A DNA stretch of 64,000 bases from Marinobacter sp. F4216. GTDB taxonomy: Bacteria; Pseudomonadota; Gammaproteobacteria; Pseudomonadales; Oleiphilaceae. The stretch covers positions 682,001 to 746,000 of the forward strand of contig NZ_JAIOUO010000002.1 in the NCBI RefSeq assembly GCF_019931195.1, written 5' to 3'. This document shows, in pieces, positions 1 through 8,490 of this stretch. The notes beneath the pieces are model-generated. The model searched no databases, was not told the origin of the DNA, and was given only the letters and a program-made list of their open reading frames with translations. A program made the translations under genes and the position numbers. Position 1 is the first letter of the stretch. Each line of letters opens with the position of its first letter.

Positions 1-21
1 GATATGGAGATTGCGTTGTGA
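1..21 (+). CDS. possible 3' end of an upstream gene (6 codons)
   Basis: Frame 1 reads D-M-E-I-A-L followed by TGA at 19-21. That stop overlaps the GTG start of the phosphatase gene by 4 bases (GTGA), the usual form of translational coupling inside an operon. This suggests that an upstream gene of the same operon ends here. A copolymerase or tyrosine kinase of the EPS locus would be the expected neighbour of a Wzb-type phosphatase, but six residues cannot show that. Confidence 0.3.
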   Translation, partial: DMEIAL

Positions 22-554
22 GTCGGTTTGTCTATGAATATTTCGGATCGAAAAATGGACTCATGCGGTTCATCGGCCACGGGATACTCGCGACGGTTGG
101 AGCCTACCGACGTTATCCTGCTGCGAAGCCAGATGAAAACCAGCGTCTGGTTTTCATCTGCAGTGGAAACATTTGCCGTAGCCCCTTGGCGGAAGTGTAT
201 GCAAGGAGCCTGGGACGAGAGGCACGGTCTTGTGGGCTGGACTGTACCGATGGTCATCCAGCGGATCCCAGAGCGAGAAAGTTTGCGGCCGCTAATGGGT
301 TAAGTCTTGATGATCATGTCACGGTCAATGCGAAGAACTTTGAGTTTCAGGACAGTGATCTGATCGTTGTAATGGAACCCTCCCACATAGATTCTTTTCA
401 ACGAAGAGTTGGCCCCAGTCATGCTCTGGCCTTGGCCGGCGCGTACTGTTCTCCACCAAATCCCTATATCCATGACCCATTCAACTGCAGCGATGAGTTC
501 TTTGTTCGGTGTGAACAGAAAGTGATGGAAGCGGTAGGGAAGTTGTGTGAGTAA
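18..554 (+). CDS. low-molecular-weight protein-tyrosine phosphatase (Wzb-like)
   Basis: 178 aa. The P-loop CSGNICRSPLAE (about residues 48-59) is the C-x5-R-S signature of low-molecular-weight tyrosine phosphatases, and the late D-P pair in YIHDPFN supplies the usual general acid. In EPS loci these cytoplasmic enzymes dephosphorylate the tyrosine kinase that controls chain polymerisation. The GTG start has GGAG 8 bases upstream. A short N-terminal extension of about 40 residues precedes the canonical domain. The stop overlaps the next gene by 8 bases, so the two are probably co-translated. It is a single-domain protein and no kinase partner lies in the window. The family call is firm; the role in EPS control is inferred from context. 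Confidence 0.88.
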   Translation: MSRFVYEYFGSKNGLMRFIGHGILATVGAYRRYPAAKPDENQRLVFICSGNICRSPLAEVYARSLGREARSCGLDCTDGHPADPRARKFAAANGLSLDDHVTVNAKNFEFQDSDLIVVMEPSHIDSFQRRVGPSHALALAGAYCSPPNPYIHDPFNCSDEFFVRCEQKVMEAVGKLCE

Positions 555-1890
555 AAAAAAGAAGACGGTTACAATCGACGATTTTTATCAGCTTCGGCTG
601 ATGAAAATGTGGCGGTATTTTCGAGGCGAGTCCTTCGCCTTTTGGATGATCTGCGGCTACTTTTTCTTTGAGTATGTTCGTCCGCAGTCCATTTATCCGT
701 GGCTTGATTTCCTGCCTTGGACTCAGCTAACCGTTTTGGGCGCGCTTGTGGGGTGCTTCACCGATAAAACGGTGCGCTGGGTATCCACGCCGATTAATAT
801 AATGATCATCTTGTTCTTTCTGATCATCCTTTCGTCAAGCTTTTTGGCCTACTGGCCATCGTTGTCATACGAACAGCTCGAGTTTTCCTACACTTGGTTC
901 ATTATCTATTTTTTAATCATTAATATTGTAAATACGGAGAAGCGATTTTTTATATTTTTATGCATTTTCTTCCTGGCCTCTTTCAAACTCTCATTGTCAC
1001 TCTCCTTAAAATGGGCAGCTCGAGGGTTTTCGTTTACCGATTGGGGGCTAATGGGGCCGAAAGGCTTTTTTCAGAATTCCGGAGAACTTGCTATTCAAAT
1101 GCTGGTTTTTTGGCCGTTGGCCTGGGCATTCGCACACTTCTTGAAGGAAAAAGCGAGTAAAAAGTGGTATTCAATTGTACTACTGATGCCTGTCACGGCG
1201 GTGATGGTTGTTATTGGCGCTAGCTCAAGGGGAGGGCAGGTCGCGCTGTTTCTGCAACTGTTGGTCTTGAACGCGAAGGCGGTATTCAGGCCTCGCGTAC
1301 TGATTTCCTGCATTCTGGCAATGTCCGTTCTCTGGACGATCCTTCCGGACGAACAAAAAGAGCGTTTTGAGAATGCAGGCACTGACAGGACTTCCATTCA
1401 AAGATTTCTCTACTGGGAGCATGGAATAGATATGTTAAATGACCACCCATTCCTAGGTGTGGGGTACTTTAACTTCATCCCATATTACGAACGTGTTTAT
1501 CGAGAAGATATGCTTTATGAATACGCAGAGTTGCCGCACAATATTTTTATACAGGTTGGCGCTGAGCTCGGATATTTGGGGCTATCAGTGTACCTTCTTA
1601 TGTTTGCCTATAGTATTTGGAAAACCAATGCAACGAGAAAGCGGCTGAAAGAAGCGAACGATAAGAGTTTTTTTTATTTTGTTTTCTCCTATTTTAATAT
1701 TTCTCTTTTCGGGATTATATTCGCAGGACAGTTTGTCTCGGTCGTATATTATCCATTTCTCTGGATTCATCTTGCATTGTTTGTTTGCGCGAATAACATC
1801 GTATATCGTGATTCAGTGAAAACCTCTCCAAAAGGAGAGAGGGAGCCTAGTCGAGGCCAAAACTCTGTAGCGTCTATACGATCCGTCTAG
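547..1890 (+). CDS. O-antigen ligase/polymerase-family membrane protein (Wzy-like)
   Basis: 447 aa, strongly hydrophobic with about ten or more predicted membrane segments. A larger loop follows the mid-protein segments and contains the H-x3-G-x-G-type stretch HGIDMLNDHPFLGVG-Y and, further on, ELPHNIFIQVGAELG, both typical of the Wzy_C/WaaL family that polymerises or transfers undecaprenyl-linked glycans in the periplasm. In exosortase loci such proteins are the presumed EPS polymerase. The GTG start overlaps the phosphatase gene by 8 bases. The gene ends tail-to-tail with the minus-strand glycosyltransferase, the two stop codons overlapping at 1887-1890. A poly-K N-terminus precedes the first membrane segment. 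Polymerase versus ligase cannot be separated from sequence alone. Confidence 0.8.
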   Translation: MSKKKKTVTIDDFYQLRLMKMWRYFRGESFAFWMICGYFFFEYVRPQSIYPWLDFLPWTQLTVLGALVGCFTDKTVRWVSTPINIMIILFFLIILSSSFLAYWPSLSYEQLEFSYTWFIIYFLIINIVNTEKRFFIFLCIFFLASFKLSLSLSLKWAARGFSFTDWGLMGPKGFFQNSGELAIQMLVFWPLAWAFAHFLKEKASKKWYSIVLLMPVTAVMVVIGASSRGGQVALFLQLLVLNAKAVFRPRVLISCILAMSVLWTILPDEQKERFENAGTDRTSIQRFLYWEHGIDMLNDHPFLGVGYFNFIPYYERVYREDMLYEYAELPHNIFIQVGAELGYLGLSVYLLMFAYSIWKTNATRKRLKEANDKSFFYFVFSYFNISLFGIIFAGQFVSVVYYPFLWIHLALFVCANNIVYRDSVKTSPKGEREPSRGQNSVASIRSV

Positions 1891-2885
1891 AGGCTATGGA
1901 TTTCTGAAAAAACTTGAGCTCGTTGTTGTTCCTCTTTGGTGAGGATTTCCTGTTTTAATTCAGAAGCCTCTTTTTTGTATTCATCAATCTTGTCAATCAA
2001 CTCCTGAATTCCCGCCATGATGCCCTCCACTGAGTTATCACAAAAAACAGTTCCCTTTGTGAAGTAATTTCTCTGGGCAGCGAAATTCGATAGGAGAATG
2101 GGCTTCTCTGCTGAAATACTTTCGTATGCTCCGCAGACCATGCAAGCTGCTCTCTTTGTCAGATCGATACAAAAATCGGATGCGAAAAGTTGCCGTTGAA
2201 AAGCTGCTTCTTCTACGAAGCCCATTAACTTAACGTTCTCGGGTAGTTCCATAGGAATTGAGTTTAAGAACCTTTTAAAATTGCCTGAAAAATAGAAATC
2301 TACATTATCTGGGAGGCGTTTTGCTGCAATGAGAAGTTCAGACAATGGCTCGTCGTCGCTCCAAGACGTTATGCAAAGTGCTTTTAGTTTTTGGGAATCA
2401 GTTGGTTCACTAGGAGTGTTCAAATCGTCGGGCGGTGAAAGGCGAGGCAGGGGATCCGGAAGGATGATGGGCTGACCTCCGAGACTTTGAACGTACTCAG
2501 CGAGCTCCGCATTGGTGACGATAACGGCGTCGGATTTTCTTATTACATACCGATTAGCGCGAGAAATGAAATTTGGCCCATTTTCCGGGCCGTGAATGCC
2601 GGTATTGTGCGCATCGATAACTACTTTACACCGAATTAACTTCCCTAATACGACAGCCAATATTGCGAGAACAATAGATGGGTTTTGTGCAAATAAGATA
2701 CGGGGTTTTTGTCGGAAAATGATAGAAATGGTTTGCTTGGCGCAACTAAGATAGCGACCTGTTCGGGAGGAGGTCGGCCGGATGATTTCAAATAGGGGAA
2801 CCCCGAAATACTGACTGGTGGATTGGTTTCGAATCTGGCGTTCCCATGTAATCCATATTGCATCTTCCATGATTTCCTGCTCCAT
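1887..2885 (-). CDS. GT4-type glycosyltransferase
   Basis: About 332 aa. The N-terminus carries WITWERQIRNQS, a pattern seen in EPS glycosyltransferases. It is followed by VIDAHNTGIHGPE (donor and acceptor cleft), a CITSWSDDEPLSELL stretch that opens the second Rossmann lobe, and ACMVCGAYESISAEKPIL, which fits the E-x7-E nucleotide-sugar site of GT4 enzymes. It would add one sugar of the EPS repeat in the cytoplasm. The open frame runs up to 3161 but the extension overlaps the secreted-protein gene and is not protein-like. The start is placed at ATG 2885; ATG 2870, with GGAG 9 bases upstream, is equally plausible. It lies 20 bases downstream of the secreted-protein gene, so the two are likely one operon. 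Substrate unknown. Confidence 0.78.
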   Translation of the reverse strand: MEQEIMEDAIWITWERQIRNQSTSQYFGVPLFEIIRPTSSRTGRYLSCAKQTISIIFRQKPRILFAQNPSIVLAILAVVLGKLIRCKVVIDAHNTGIHGPENGPNFISRANRYVIRKSDAVIVTNAELAEYVQSLGGQPIILPDPLPRLSPPDDLNTPSEPTDSQKLKALCITSWSDDEPLSELLIAAKRLPDNVDFYFSGNFKRFLNSIPMELPENVKLMGFVEEAAFQRQLFASDFCIDLTKRAACMVCGAYESISAEKPILLSNFAAQRNYFTKGTVFCDNSVEGIMAGIQELIDKIDEYKKEASELKQEILTKEEQQRAQVFSEIHSL

Positions 2886-2905
2886 ACTAGCGTTCTTTTC
2901 GCAGA

Positions 2906-3769
2906 TTATTGGACATTTAACTGGGGTGATTGTGGTCGGCTTACGCCGGAACTGCTTGGGGGGCCAACCATCAAGTTCCCCGCAGCATCTCTGTTTGAGG
3001 GCCGATCGGAAGTGACTACGATTTGATCGGCATACATGTGCTGTGTTTTTGGGGCGCCCCCATTCCAATAGGTGAAAAGATGAGCGCGGTCTGAGGTATC
3101 TGTCGAACTGTTGAGTGTTTCTGCACCCGTGATTTCGTCCAATAACCTTCCGTCTTTCCAAACGCGCACTAACGCTGTGCCTCCCTGGTCAGTCGATCGA
3201 TTGTCGAACTTGATATACATTTCATAGTGTTCCCATCTTCCTCTCTGAATTTCATCCGACTCCGCCCCAAACCGGAACCACTGTTGTTGGCCTTCATAGA
3301 GAAACTGGTGAGGAATTACTGTGTCCTCTGGTGTCATATACCAATCGTTATAGCCAGAATTGTCTCCGCTGCTGGTTTGTACGTGCACTCGAAGAAATTT
3401 CAGCAGGCTGCCTCTGCCATACGAATCCCAATTGAAGCCCGAGGGAAAGTACAAATTCACGCTAAACCAGATTTCATCACCCTTCTTCAATAATTCAGGG
3501 AAATGTACGATCCCGCCCCACTTACCAAAAGCTGTTGCCCCCTCGGTTATAGTCAGTTTTGCGGCTTGACTCCCCAACAGGACCTCTTCGTTCGTGATGT
3601 AAGAGCCTCCGGCGGCATCATCGAAATCGTCATCACCCCCACCTTGCGCCTTCGAGCCAATAGTGCCTTGTTCAAAAGTAAGTGTCCGCGTCCAGGCCAT
3701 AGCTGATCCGGTAAGTGAGATCAGTATTGCCAACGTAACAACCTTTGCGAAAACCGATGCTTGAGTCAT
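2906..3769 (-). CDS. secreted polysaccharide-lyase-like protein
   Basis: 287 aa with a clear signal peptide (cleavage near AMA-WT, residue 25). The mature part is rich in beta-strand patterns and ends with HMYADQIVVTSDRP, a motif I associate with jelly-roll polysaccharide lyases of the heparin/alginate/glucuronan type. Other lyase-like stretches are WRFxxE-type pairs (RFGAESDEI) and GRWEHYEMYIKFDN. The sequence does not let me assign a PL family or confirm catalytic residues. In EPS loci a resident lyase usually trims, edits or releases the polymer in the periplasm or outside. ATG start with AGAGG 6 bases upstream. Transcribed with the downstream glycosyltransferase. The C-terminal 25 residues are low-complexity S/P/Q. 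Confidence 0.65.
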   Translation of the reverse strand: MTQASVFAKVVTLAILISLTGSAMAWTRTLTFEQGTIGSKAQGGGDDDFDDAAGGSYITNEEVLLGSQAAKLTITEGATAFGKWGGIVHFPELLKKGDEIWFSVNLYFPSGFNWDSYGRGSLLKFLRVHVQTSSGDNSGYNDWYMTPEDTVIPHQFLYEGQQQWFRFGAESDEIQRGRWEHYEMYIKFDNRSTDQGGTALVRVWKDGRLLDEITGAETLNSSTDTSDRAHLFTYWNGGAPKTQHMYADQIVVTSDRPSNRDAAGNLMVGPPSSSGVSRPQSPQLNVQ

Positions 3770-4458
3770 GGCGCAGCCTCTAAAACCAGTCTCTGAATAA
3801 GGGTGAACCTAAAAAGTACCGAAGAAAGTATAGTTGATCGTCCCAAACCTGAAATGAATTCTTCCGCTCTAAAGCATGGTGTCCCGAAAGGACGAGCAAC
3901 CGCGATAAAGAACGCAGTGTTAAGCCCGAAGCCCGATAGATACACACCCAAAGCACGGACAAAAACGTTTTTTTCAAAGCCACGCATCTCTTTTCATTTT
4001 TTAGCGCCGTTTGTCTCTAACCGGATGGGCTATTTGGGTGGCAAGAAAAAAGCCTTCGGGCATAAGGCGGAAGCAAGACTTCCTTTACAAAATAAGTTTT
4101 TCAACTAAAAGTTAGTTAATGATCTAGGGGTGAGTTTTTGTAATTAATTTGAGGTTAGCGATAGCTATTGTTAATGGGTGTAATTTTCAATTGATTCCTA
4201 ATCATTTCAATGCAGTTTTTATATGTATATGATCAATATGTTATTTTTATGCGTTTTGTGTTTTTTTATTGCTTTGGTTAATTTATTTTAGTCGATTTTT
4301 GGTAAGGGATGATAAATAGGTTTTCTATATTAATGTTTAGTTTTATTAATGCAAAATGATATGTGGTTGTATGGTTTTTTTGCGGGATTTTTTTGAGGAA
4401 CGAGATTGTAAACGTTTTAATTATTGTATAAATGAAACTATCTTATGGATGAGATGTT
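3770..4458. other. AT-rich intergenic region
   Basis: About 690 bases between the divergent secreted-lyase gene (minus) and the GT2 gene (plus). The right half (about 4100-4450) is very AT-rich with long T and A tracts and no open frame of protein character. An open frame of about 100 codons on the plus strand (3803-4108) has a basic, irregular composition and no recognisable domain, and I do not accept it as a gene. The stretch probably holds the promoters of both flanking genes. The compositional break suggests a junction of acquired DNA. Confidence 0.5.
4046..4068 (-). terminator. weak rho-independent terminator candidate
   Basis: Read on the minus strand: GCCTT, a 7-base loop, AAGGC, then TTTTTTCTT. 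The stem is only 5 bp. No minus-strand gene is seen immediately upstream, so it might insulate the lyase operon from read-through or be chance. Confidence 0.3.
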
Positions 4459-5583
4459 ATGTTGATTATTTCCTTTGCTATTATTGTGATACCATTGTAT
4501 GCCTATTTTATTTATCCAGGTATTTTATTTTTAGCTTCGATGGTAAAAGGATACCCATCAGTAGATAATGAAAAGAAAATCCTAAAACTACCCCCTGTAT
4601 CACTTATTGTTCCAATTCATAATGGTCAAGATATACTGGCCTCTAAAGTCGAGAATTTGCGTCAGATAAACTATCCCGATGAATATCTGGAAAAAATTAT
4701 AATTTCAGATGGCTCCAATGATCGCACTAATGCTTTACTAAATAAAATTGACCCGAATGAGATTAAGGTTATTTATTTGCCAAAGCGAGTAGGAAAAGAG
4801 GTAGCTCTTCACGAAGCGGTAAAGGCCGCATCTCATGATATCGTATGTTTCATTGATGCTGGGACGAGCGTCAACTCGAATGGCTTACAATATCTTTGCA
4901 GCCATTTTGAGGACTCCAAGATCGGTGCTGTTAGTTCGGTAGATCACTCTGACACTGGTGTTGCAAAGCTTGAGCAATTGCACTTGAAATATGTGTGTTC
5001 CCTCCGATTACTCGAATCAATTGTGACATCTAGTGTTGGTGTGAGTGGGTCTTTGTTCGCTACAAGAAAGCGCCTGTTTGAAAAGGTCCCTGTTTCGATA
5101 TGCTCTGATCTTGGAATTTCTTTCCAGTGTGTTACCGATGGCTATAAGGCTATTGTTGAAAAAAGAACCATTGGAAGCTATCGGAAGACTGAGAGTGTGA
5201 GAAGTGAGTACCATCGAAAGGTAAGAACTATAGCCCATGGTCTGGCTACGCTGGCCCAATATAAACACTTGTTTAACGCGCGTAAATACGGATGGTATGG
5301 GGTGCAGCTTTTCAGTCATAAAATACTTAGATGGATTTCTCCATTAGCGTTTTCTTTATCGATGCTGATTTTTTTGGGCTATTTATTCGGTCAAATTAGT
5401 TGGAATTTGATTGGGGTGGTGACGCTTATTTTTTTATTAATTTTGGTGCATCCGAAAATGCGCCAAGTAATATTGTTAAATGGTCGGTTGTTTGTCGCGT
5501 ATAATCTTGCGGTATTTTCTGCCTTTAAAGATTTCATGATTGGGAAAGATTATAGGATTTGGGAGCCTACAAGGCGTCTTTGA
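4459..5583 (+). CDS. GT2-family glycosyltransferase with C-terminal membrane segments
   Basis: 374 aa. An N-terminal membrane anchor (residues 1-30) is followed by the GT-A fold: VSLIVPIHNGQD, IIISDGSNDRT (first acidic pair) and CFIDAGTSV (D-x-D-like metal site). The acceptor motif comes late (CSDLGIS and RKVRTIAHG), then three to four C-terminal membrane helices. It resembles the GT2 at 13483-14616 along its whole length, down to the final W-x-P-x-x-R tail, so the two are paralogs. Codon use is much more AT-rich than in the paralog and the rest of the locus, which points to separate transfer. Probably adds a sugar at the inner membrane. It stands alone, with non-coding gaps of about 690 and 590 bases on either side. 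The ATG lacks a strong ribosome-binding site. Confidence 0.82.
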   Translation: MLIISFAIIVIPLYAYFIYPGILFLASMVKGYPSVDNEKKILKLPPVSLIVPIHNGQDILASKVENLRQINYPDEYLEKIIISDGSNDRTNALLNKIDPNEIKVIYLPKRVGKEVALHEAVKAASHDIVCFIDAGTSVNSNGLQYLCSHFEDSKIGAVSSVDHSDTGVAKLEQLHLKYVCSLRLLESIVTSSVGVSGSLFATRKRLFEKVPVSICSDLGISFQCVTDGYKAIVEKRTIGSYRKTESVRSEYHRKVRTIAHGLATLAQYKHLFNARKYGWYGVQLFSHKILRWISPLAFSLSMLIFLGYLFGQISWNLIGVVTLIFLLILVHPKMRQVILLNGRLFVAYNLAVFSAFKDFMIGKDYRIWEPTRRL

Positions 5584-6174
5584 GTTTCTAGTTTTGGTGC
5601 ATTTCCATTTATGGCCGTCCTAAAATAACTTTTCGAAACGGGACAGTAGGAAAAATCCGAGGGATGAAATCGGGTTGTCTTAGTGACAGGTCTTATAACT
5701 ATTCAAGCAATCCGATGAGGATTATGTTTTTCTACCTAGCCTCTTGACAGGCGATGTGTGTTTTTGATTTGTTCTTCAGGATATTAGGGAGTTAACGTGG
5801 TAAAATTGCTGGATTATTCCTAGCCAATGTGAATATTTTCTGCCAGACCATGTCTAGTGAACTACCAATCTTATAGATGATCGTTCACTGCCTGAAGCGT
5901 TTTCCTTTTAGTGCCGTCGTTGGGTTTCCTGGCAAATACGCGCACTCCCATCAGCTCACTAGGTTCAATTCGGCGTCGCTTCGAGCGACTACCTAGCCAA
6001 TACCATTGAGTTCGGTGCTTCATATTGGCGAGTTCTGTCGGGTCCTTCTATGCTGAGTTTTTCTGAAGGTGCGATTTGCGGAGGAGGCATCCAGCATCAT
6101 CCTTGATGAGCTTGCCGGCTTTGTCTCCATCAATTCGTTAAGTAAAGAGGCTTTTAATTTATTGAGAGGCTCAG
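5584..6174. other. non-coding gap of 591 bases
   Basis: No open frame of 60 codons or more with protein character. A 50-codon minus-strand frame (5871-6023), ATG to TAA, encodes a very basic peptide (K/R-rich, beginning MKHRTQWYWLG) without a ribosome-binding site. It could be a remnant of a decayed gene. The base composition here is closer to that of the chromosome than in the flanking AT-rich genes, so this may be scar sequence between two insertions. No clear promoter or terminator was found. Confidence 0.4.
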
Positions 6175-6942
6175 ATGTCTATTTCAATCAGAGTAACGAA
6201 AATAAAAGAAGTTATCTTTAATCCTAGTGTTATTACAAGTCCTTTAAGGTATTTGTTTGTTTTGAGCCACATGAGAAGCCGTTCATCGGTACTGTCTCAC
6301 ATATTGGGCAGTAATGATTCTATATGTGGGTACAGTGAGCTACACAGATCCTATATTAATTATATGGATATTTTGAAAATGAGAGTTGCGCTGTATCACG
6401 ATCTGAAGGTTGATTTGAGAGGAAAGTATCTCCTAGATAAAATTTTGCATAACGAGCATGAAATTTCAGGAGAAGTTTTAAAGGCGGTAGAGCCTAAGGT
6501 GTTATTTCTATTGAGAAATCCTCGGAGCTCAATTAAAAGTATCATAAAAATGGGGCAAATTTCAGGTATGAAAATTTATGAAGACCCGGAAAAAGCGTCA
6601 GAGTATTATTGTTCAAGATTGATGAGGCTAACTGCGTATGCCGAGGCTGTTGATCCGGACTATTTCTTTCTGGAATCTGATGATCTGGTAAATAAAACAG
6701 AGGCGGTATTAAGAGACTTAACTAAGTGGCTAGGGCTTAGCTCTCCTCTAACGAGTGATTACAGGTTTTTCAATAATACAGGAAAACCAGGGTACGGGGA
6801 CCGATCAGAAAAGATTCGGGCTGGAAGAGTCATAAAGACAACAGGGTATCCTGACATCAATATTCCTCCGGAGCTTCTTCGAGCAGCGGAGTCTGCTTAT
6901 CAGAGTTGTAAACTATCGCTTAACAAAACATCTAATAGTTAG
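6175..6942 (+). CDS. sulfotransferase-family protein
   Basis: 255 aa. The phosphosulfate-binding loop is visible near the N-terminus as SHMRSRSSVLSHILGSN (about residues 31-47), matching the R-S-G/R-S-T/S-x-L-type 5'-PSB loop that holds the PAPS sulfate donor. The 3'-phosphate site follows as LFLLRNPRSSIKSI (R and S about residues 118-125). A late stretch, FFNNTGKPGYGDRSEKIRAGR, fits the family's C-terminal G-x-x-G-x-x-K-like PAPS contact. It would sulfate the EPS repeat or a lipid-linked intermediate in the cytoplasm. The length suits small bacterial sulfotransferases. AT-rich, like the GT2 before it. ATG start with GAGAGG 5 bases upstream. Convergent with the wzx gene 57 bases away. The acceptor cannot be told. 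Confidence 0.8.
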   Translation: MSISIRVTKIKEVIFNPSVITSPLRYLFVLSHMRSRSSVLSHILGSNDSICGYSELHRSYINYMDILKMRVALYHDLKVDLRGKYLLDKILHNEHEISGEVLKAVEPKVLFLLRNPRSSIKSIIKMGQISGMKIYEDPEKASEYYCSRLMRLTAYAEAVDPDYFFLESDDLVNKTEAVLRDLTKWLGLSSPLTSDYRFFNNTGKPGYGDRSEKIRAGRVIKTTGYPDINIPPELLRAAESAYQSCKLSLNKTSNS

Positions 6943-6999
6943 GCACTTGGGTAAAAAAATATGAGTGTTTAAATCATGACGCCCATGTCACCCAATACA

Positions 7000-8490
7000 C
7001 TAATTTGATCTTTCTATGCTTTTTGCTGGTTTTTTTAATTTTATTATGATTTTCATGAATTCCCGAACAGCTGCCTTTATCTCTGGCTTTTTAAACATTA
7101 ACATAACTATCACTGTTGAGGTCACAATTGCCAACGCAAATTTTTCAGATATTGTGGATAGTGATAGCGTCGTGTTGGACATTGCTCCGTTTATAAGTGA
7201 GGCAACCAGCAGTATCAGGCATGACAGCATGAAGGGTCTTTGGGGTATTCTGAGCGGATAGGTTTTATTAGCCGCTGACAGGACGTAAATGTACTGGATG
7301 AAGTAGCTGACCATAAGAGCGAAAGCGGCACCAACGAAGCCGAAATTCGGTATTAGCAATAGATAGAATACAGTGATGATGACAGCGGCAATAGCATTAT
7401 GCTTCGTCATCTTGATGGTTTCGCTCTTGTGCATGAAGCTGAAGTTATTAAAGAAGATAAGGCAATGCAATATGCCGGATATGGTTAGATAGGGCACTGC
7501 GCTGGCAGAAGGGTGGAACTCTGTTGCCGACATTATAACTATCGTGATGTCCGAGAATATATTAACAAACACGCCGCCTATTAAAAGCAGTGAGGCAATC
7601 GTTCTAAACGCCAGTGAGTACTCGGGGTAAGGGTTTTCCTTTTGGGCAACTGAAAATCTTTCCGTTTGCCAGTATTGGGAGAAGGGCATCCATATTAAAA
7701 CTCCCACAATTGATCCAAATTTTGCAGCGAGTTCAAAAAGCCCCACATCATCAATCGATGAGAAAACTCTGATGAAATACCTGTTGGACGAACCAATATA
7801 GAGACCAATTAGGCCAGTAAGCCACAGTGGCCAGGAAAATTTCAGCATTCTCATGGATATGGCAGCATTGGTCTTCAGGCCGGTTTTATGAAGGGTGTAG
7901 CCCGCCAAGGCTAAAGCGATGATCAGCGAAGAAATCAAGCTGCTCAGGGCCAGGCCCATCAGGCCCATTTCGAGTACAACGATTGTCGTTATATTGAGTG
8001 TTAATTGGAGAACTAGCTTCGCGATGCTGAACCAGAAAAATAGCCATGGTTTTCGAATTATTCTGATGTAAGCCAGTCCATATTGTTCCAGCGAGTGTGT
8101 GAGGATGAGTACTGAAAATATCTGTACGTAGACTTCATACTCAACGGACCCAAAAAGCTGATCAGATATTGTTTGCGAGTTGAATGCCATCGCCGCTACA
8201 GCTACAAGGCTAAACAGACCCGTTATGGCGAAGGCGCTGGCTACTACGAAGTTCTTAGACTTCAGGTTGGTCTCTTGATGATAGAACTTGGGCACTGCCT
8301 GAAACATTTGTGCCCCCAACAACATCTCGAAAAGGCTTACCGCAAATATTAAAAGTCCGACAACACCATAATCAGATGGTGACAGATAGGTGGTGTAGAC
8401 AGGTAGCATTACGAAGCCAACTATCTGCCGTGATATATTGGCGATGGCATATATCGTCGAATGGGTTACCATTTGACGGGCGTTACTCAA
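7000..8490 (-). CDS. polysaccharide flippase (Wzx-type, MOP superfamily)
   Basis: 496 aa with about 12-14 predicted membrane helices across its length and the characteristic N-terminus (VTHSTIYAIANISRQIVGFVMLPVYTTYLSPSDYGVV) of the RfbX/Wzx branch of polysaccharide exporters. It would flip undecaprenyl-linked EPS repeats from the cytoplasmic to the periplasmic face. The start is a TTG at 8490, supported by GGAG 8 bases upstream and by a TTGA overlap with the stop of the preceding glycosyltransferase. The next ATG (8472) has no ribosome-binding site. Last gene of a tightly packed minus-strand block (13108 to 7000). The C-terminus ends with a short basic tail. Confidence 0.88.
   Translation of the reverse strand: MSNARQMVTHSTIYAIANISRQIVGFVMLPVYTTYLSPSDYGVVGLLIFAVSLFEMLLGAQMFQAVPKFYHQETNLKSKNFVVASAFAITGLFSLVAVAAMAFNSQTISDQLFGSVEYEVYVQIFSVLILTHSLEQYGLAYIRIIRKPWLFFWFSIAKLVLQLTLNITTIVVLEMGLMGLALSSLISSLIIALALAGYTLHKTGLKTNAAISMRMLKFSWPLWLTGLIGLYIGSSNRYFIRVFSSIDDVGLFELAAKFGSIVGVLIWMPFSQYWQTERFSVAQKENPYPEYSLAFRTIASLLLIGGVFVNIFSDITIVIMSATEFHPSASAVPYLTISGILHCLIFFNNFSFMHKSETIKMTKHNAIAAVIITVFYLLLIPNFGFVGAAFALMVSYFIQYIYVLSAANKTYPLRIPQRPFMLSCLILLVASLINGAMSNTTLSLSTISEKFALAIVTSTVIVMLMFKKPEIKAAVREFMKIIIKLKKPAKSIERSN

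Noticed and set aside
1887-3161. 424-codon version of the GT4 gene
   Set aside because: The extra N-terminal 92 codons overlap the secreted lyase-like gene in another frame and are not GT-like.
3803-4108. Plus-strand frame of about 100 codons in the first gap
   Set aside because: Irregular basic composition, no domain, no ribosome-binding site, runs into AT-rich non-coding DNA.
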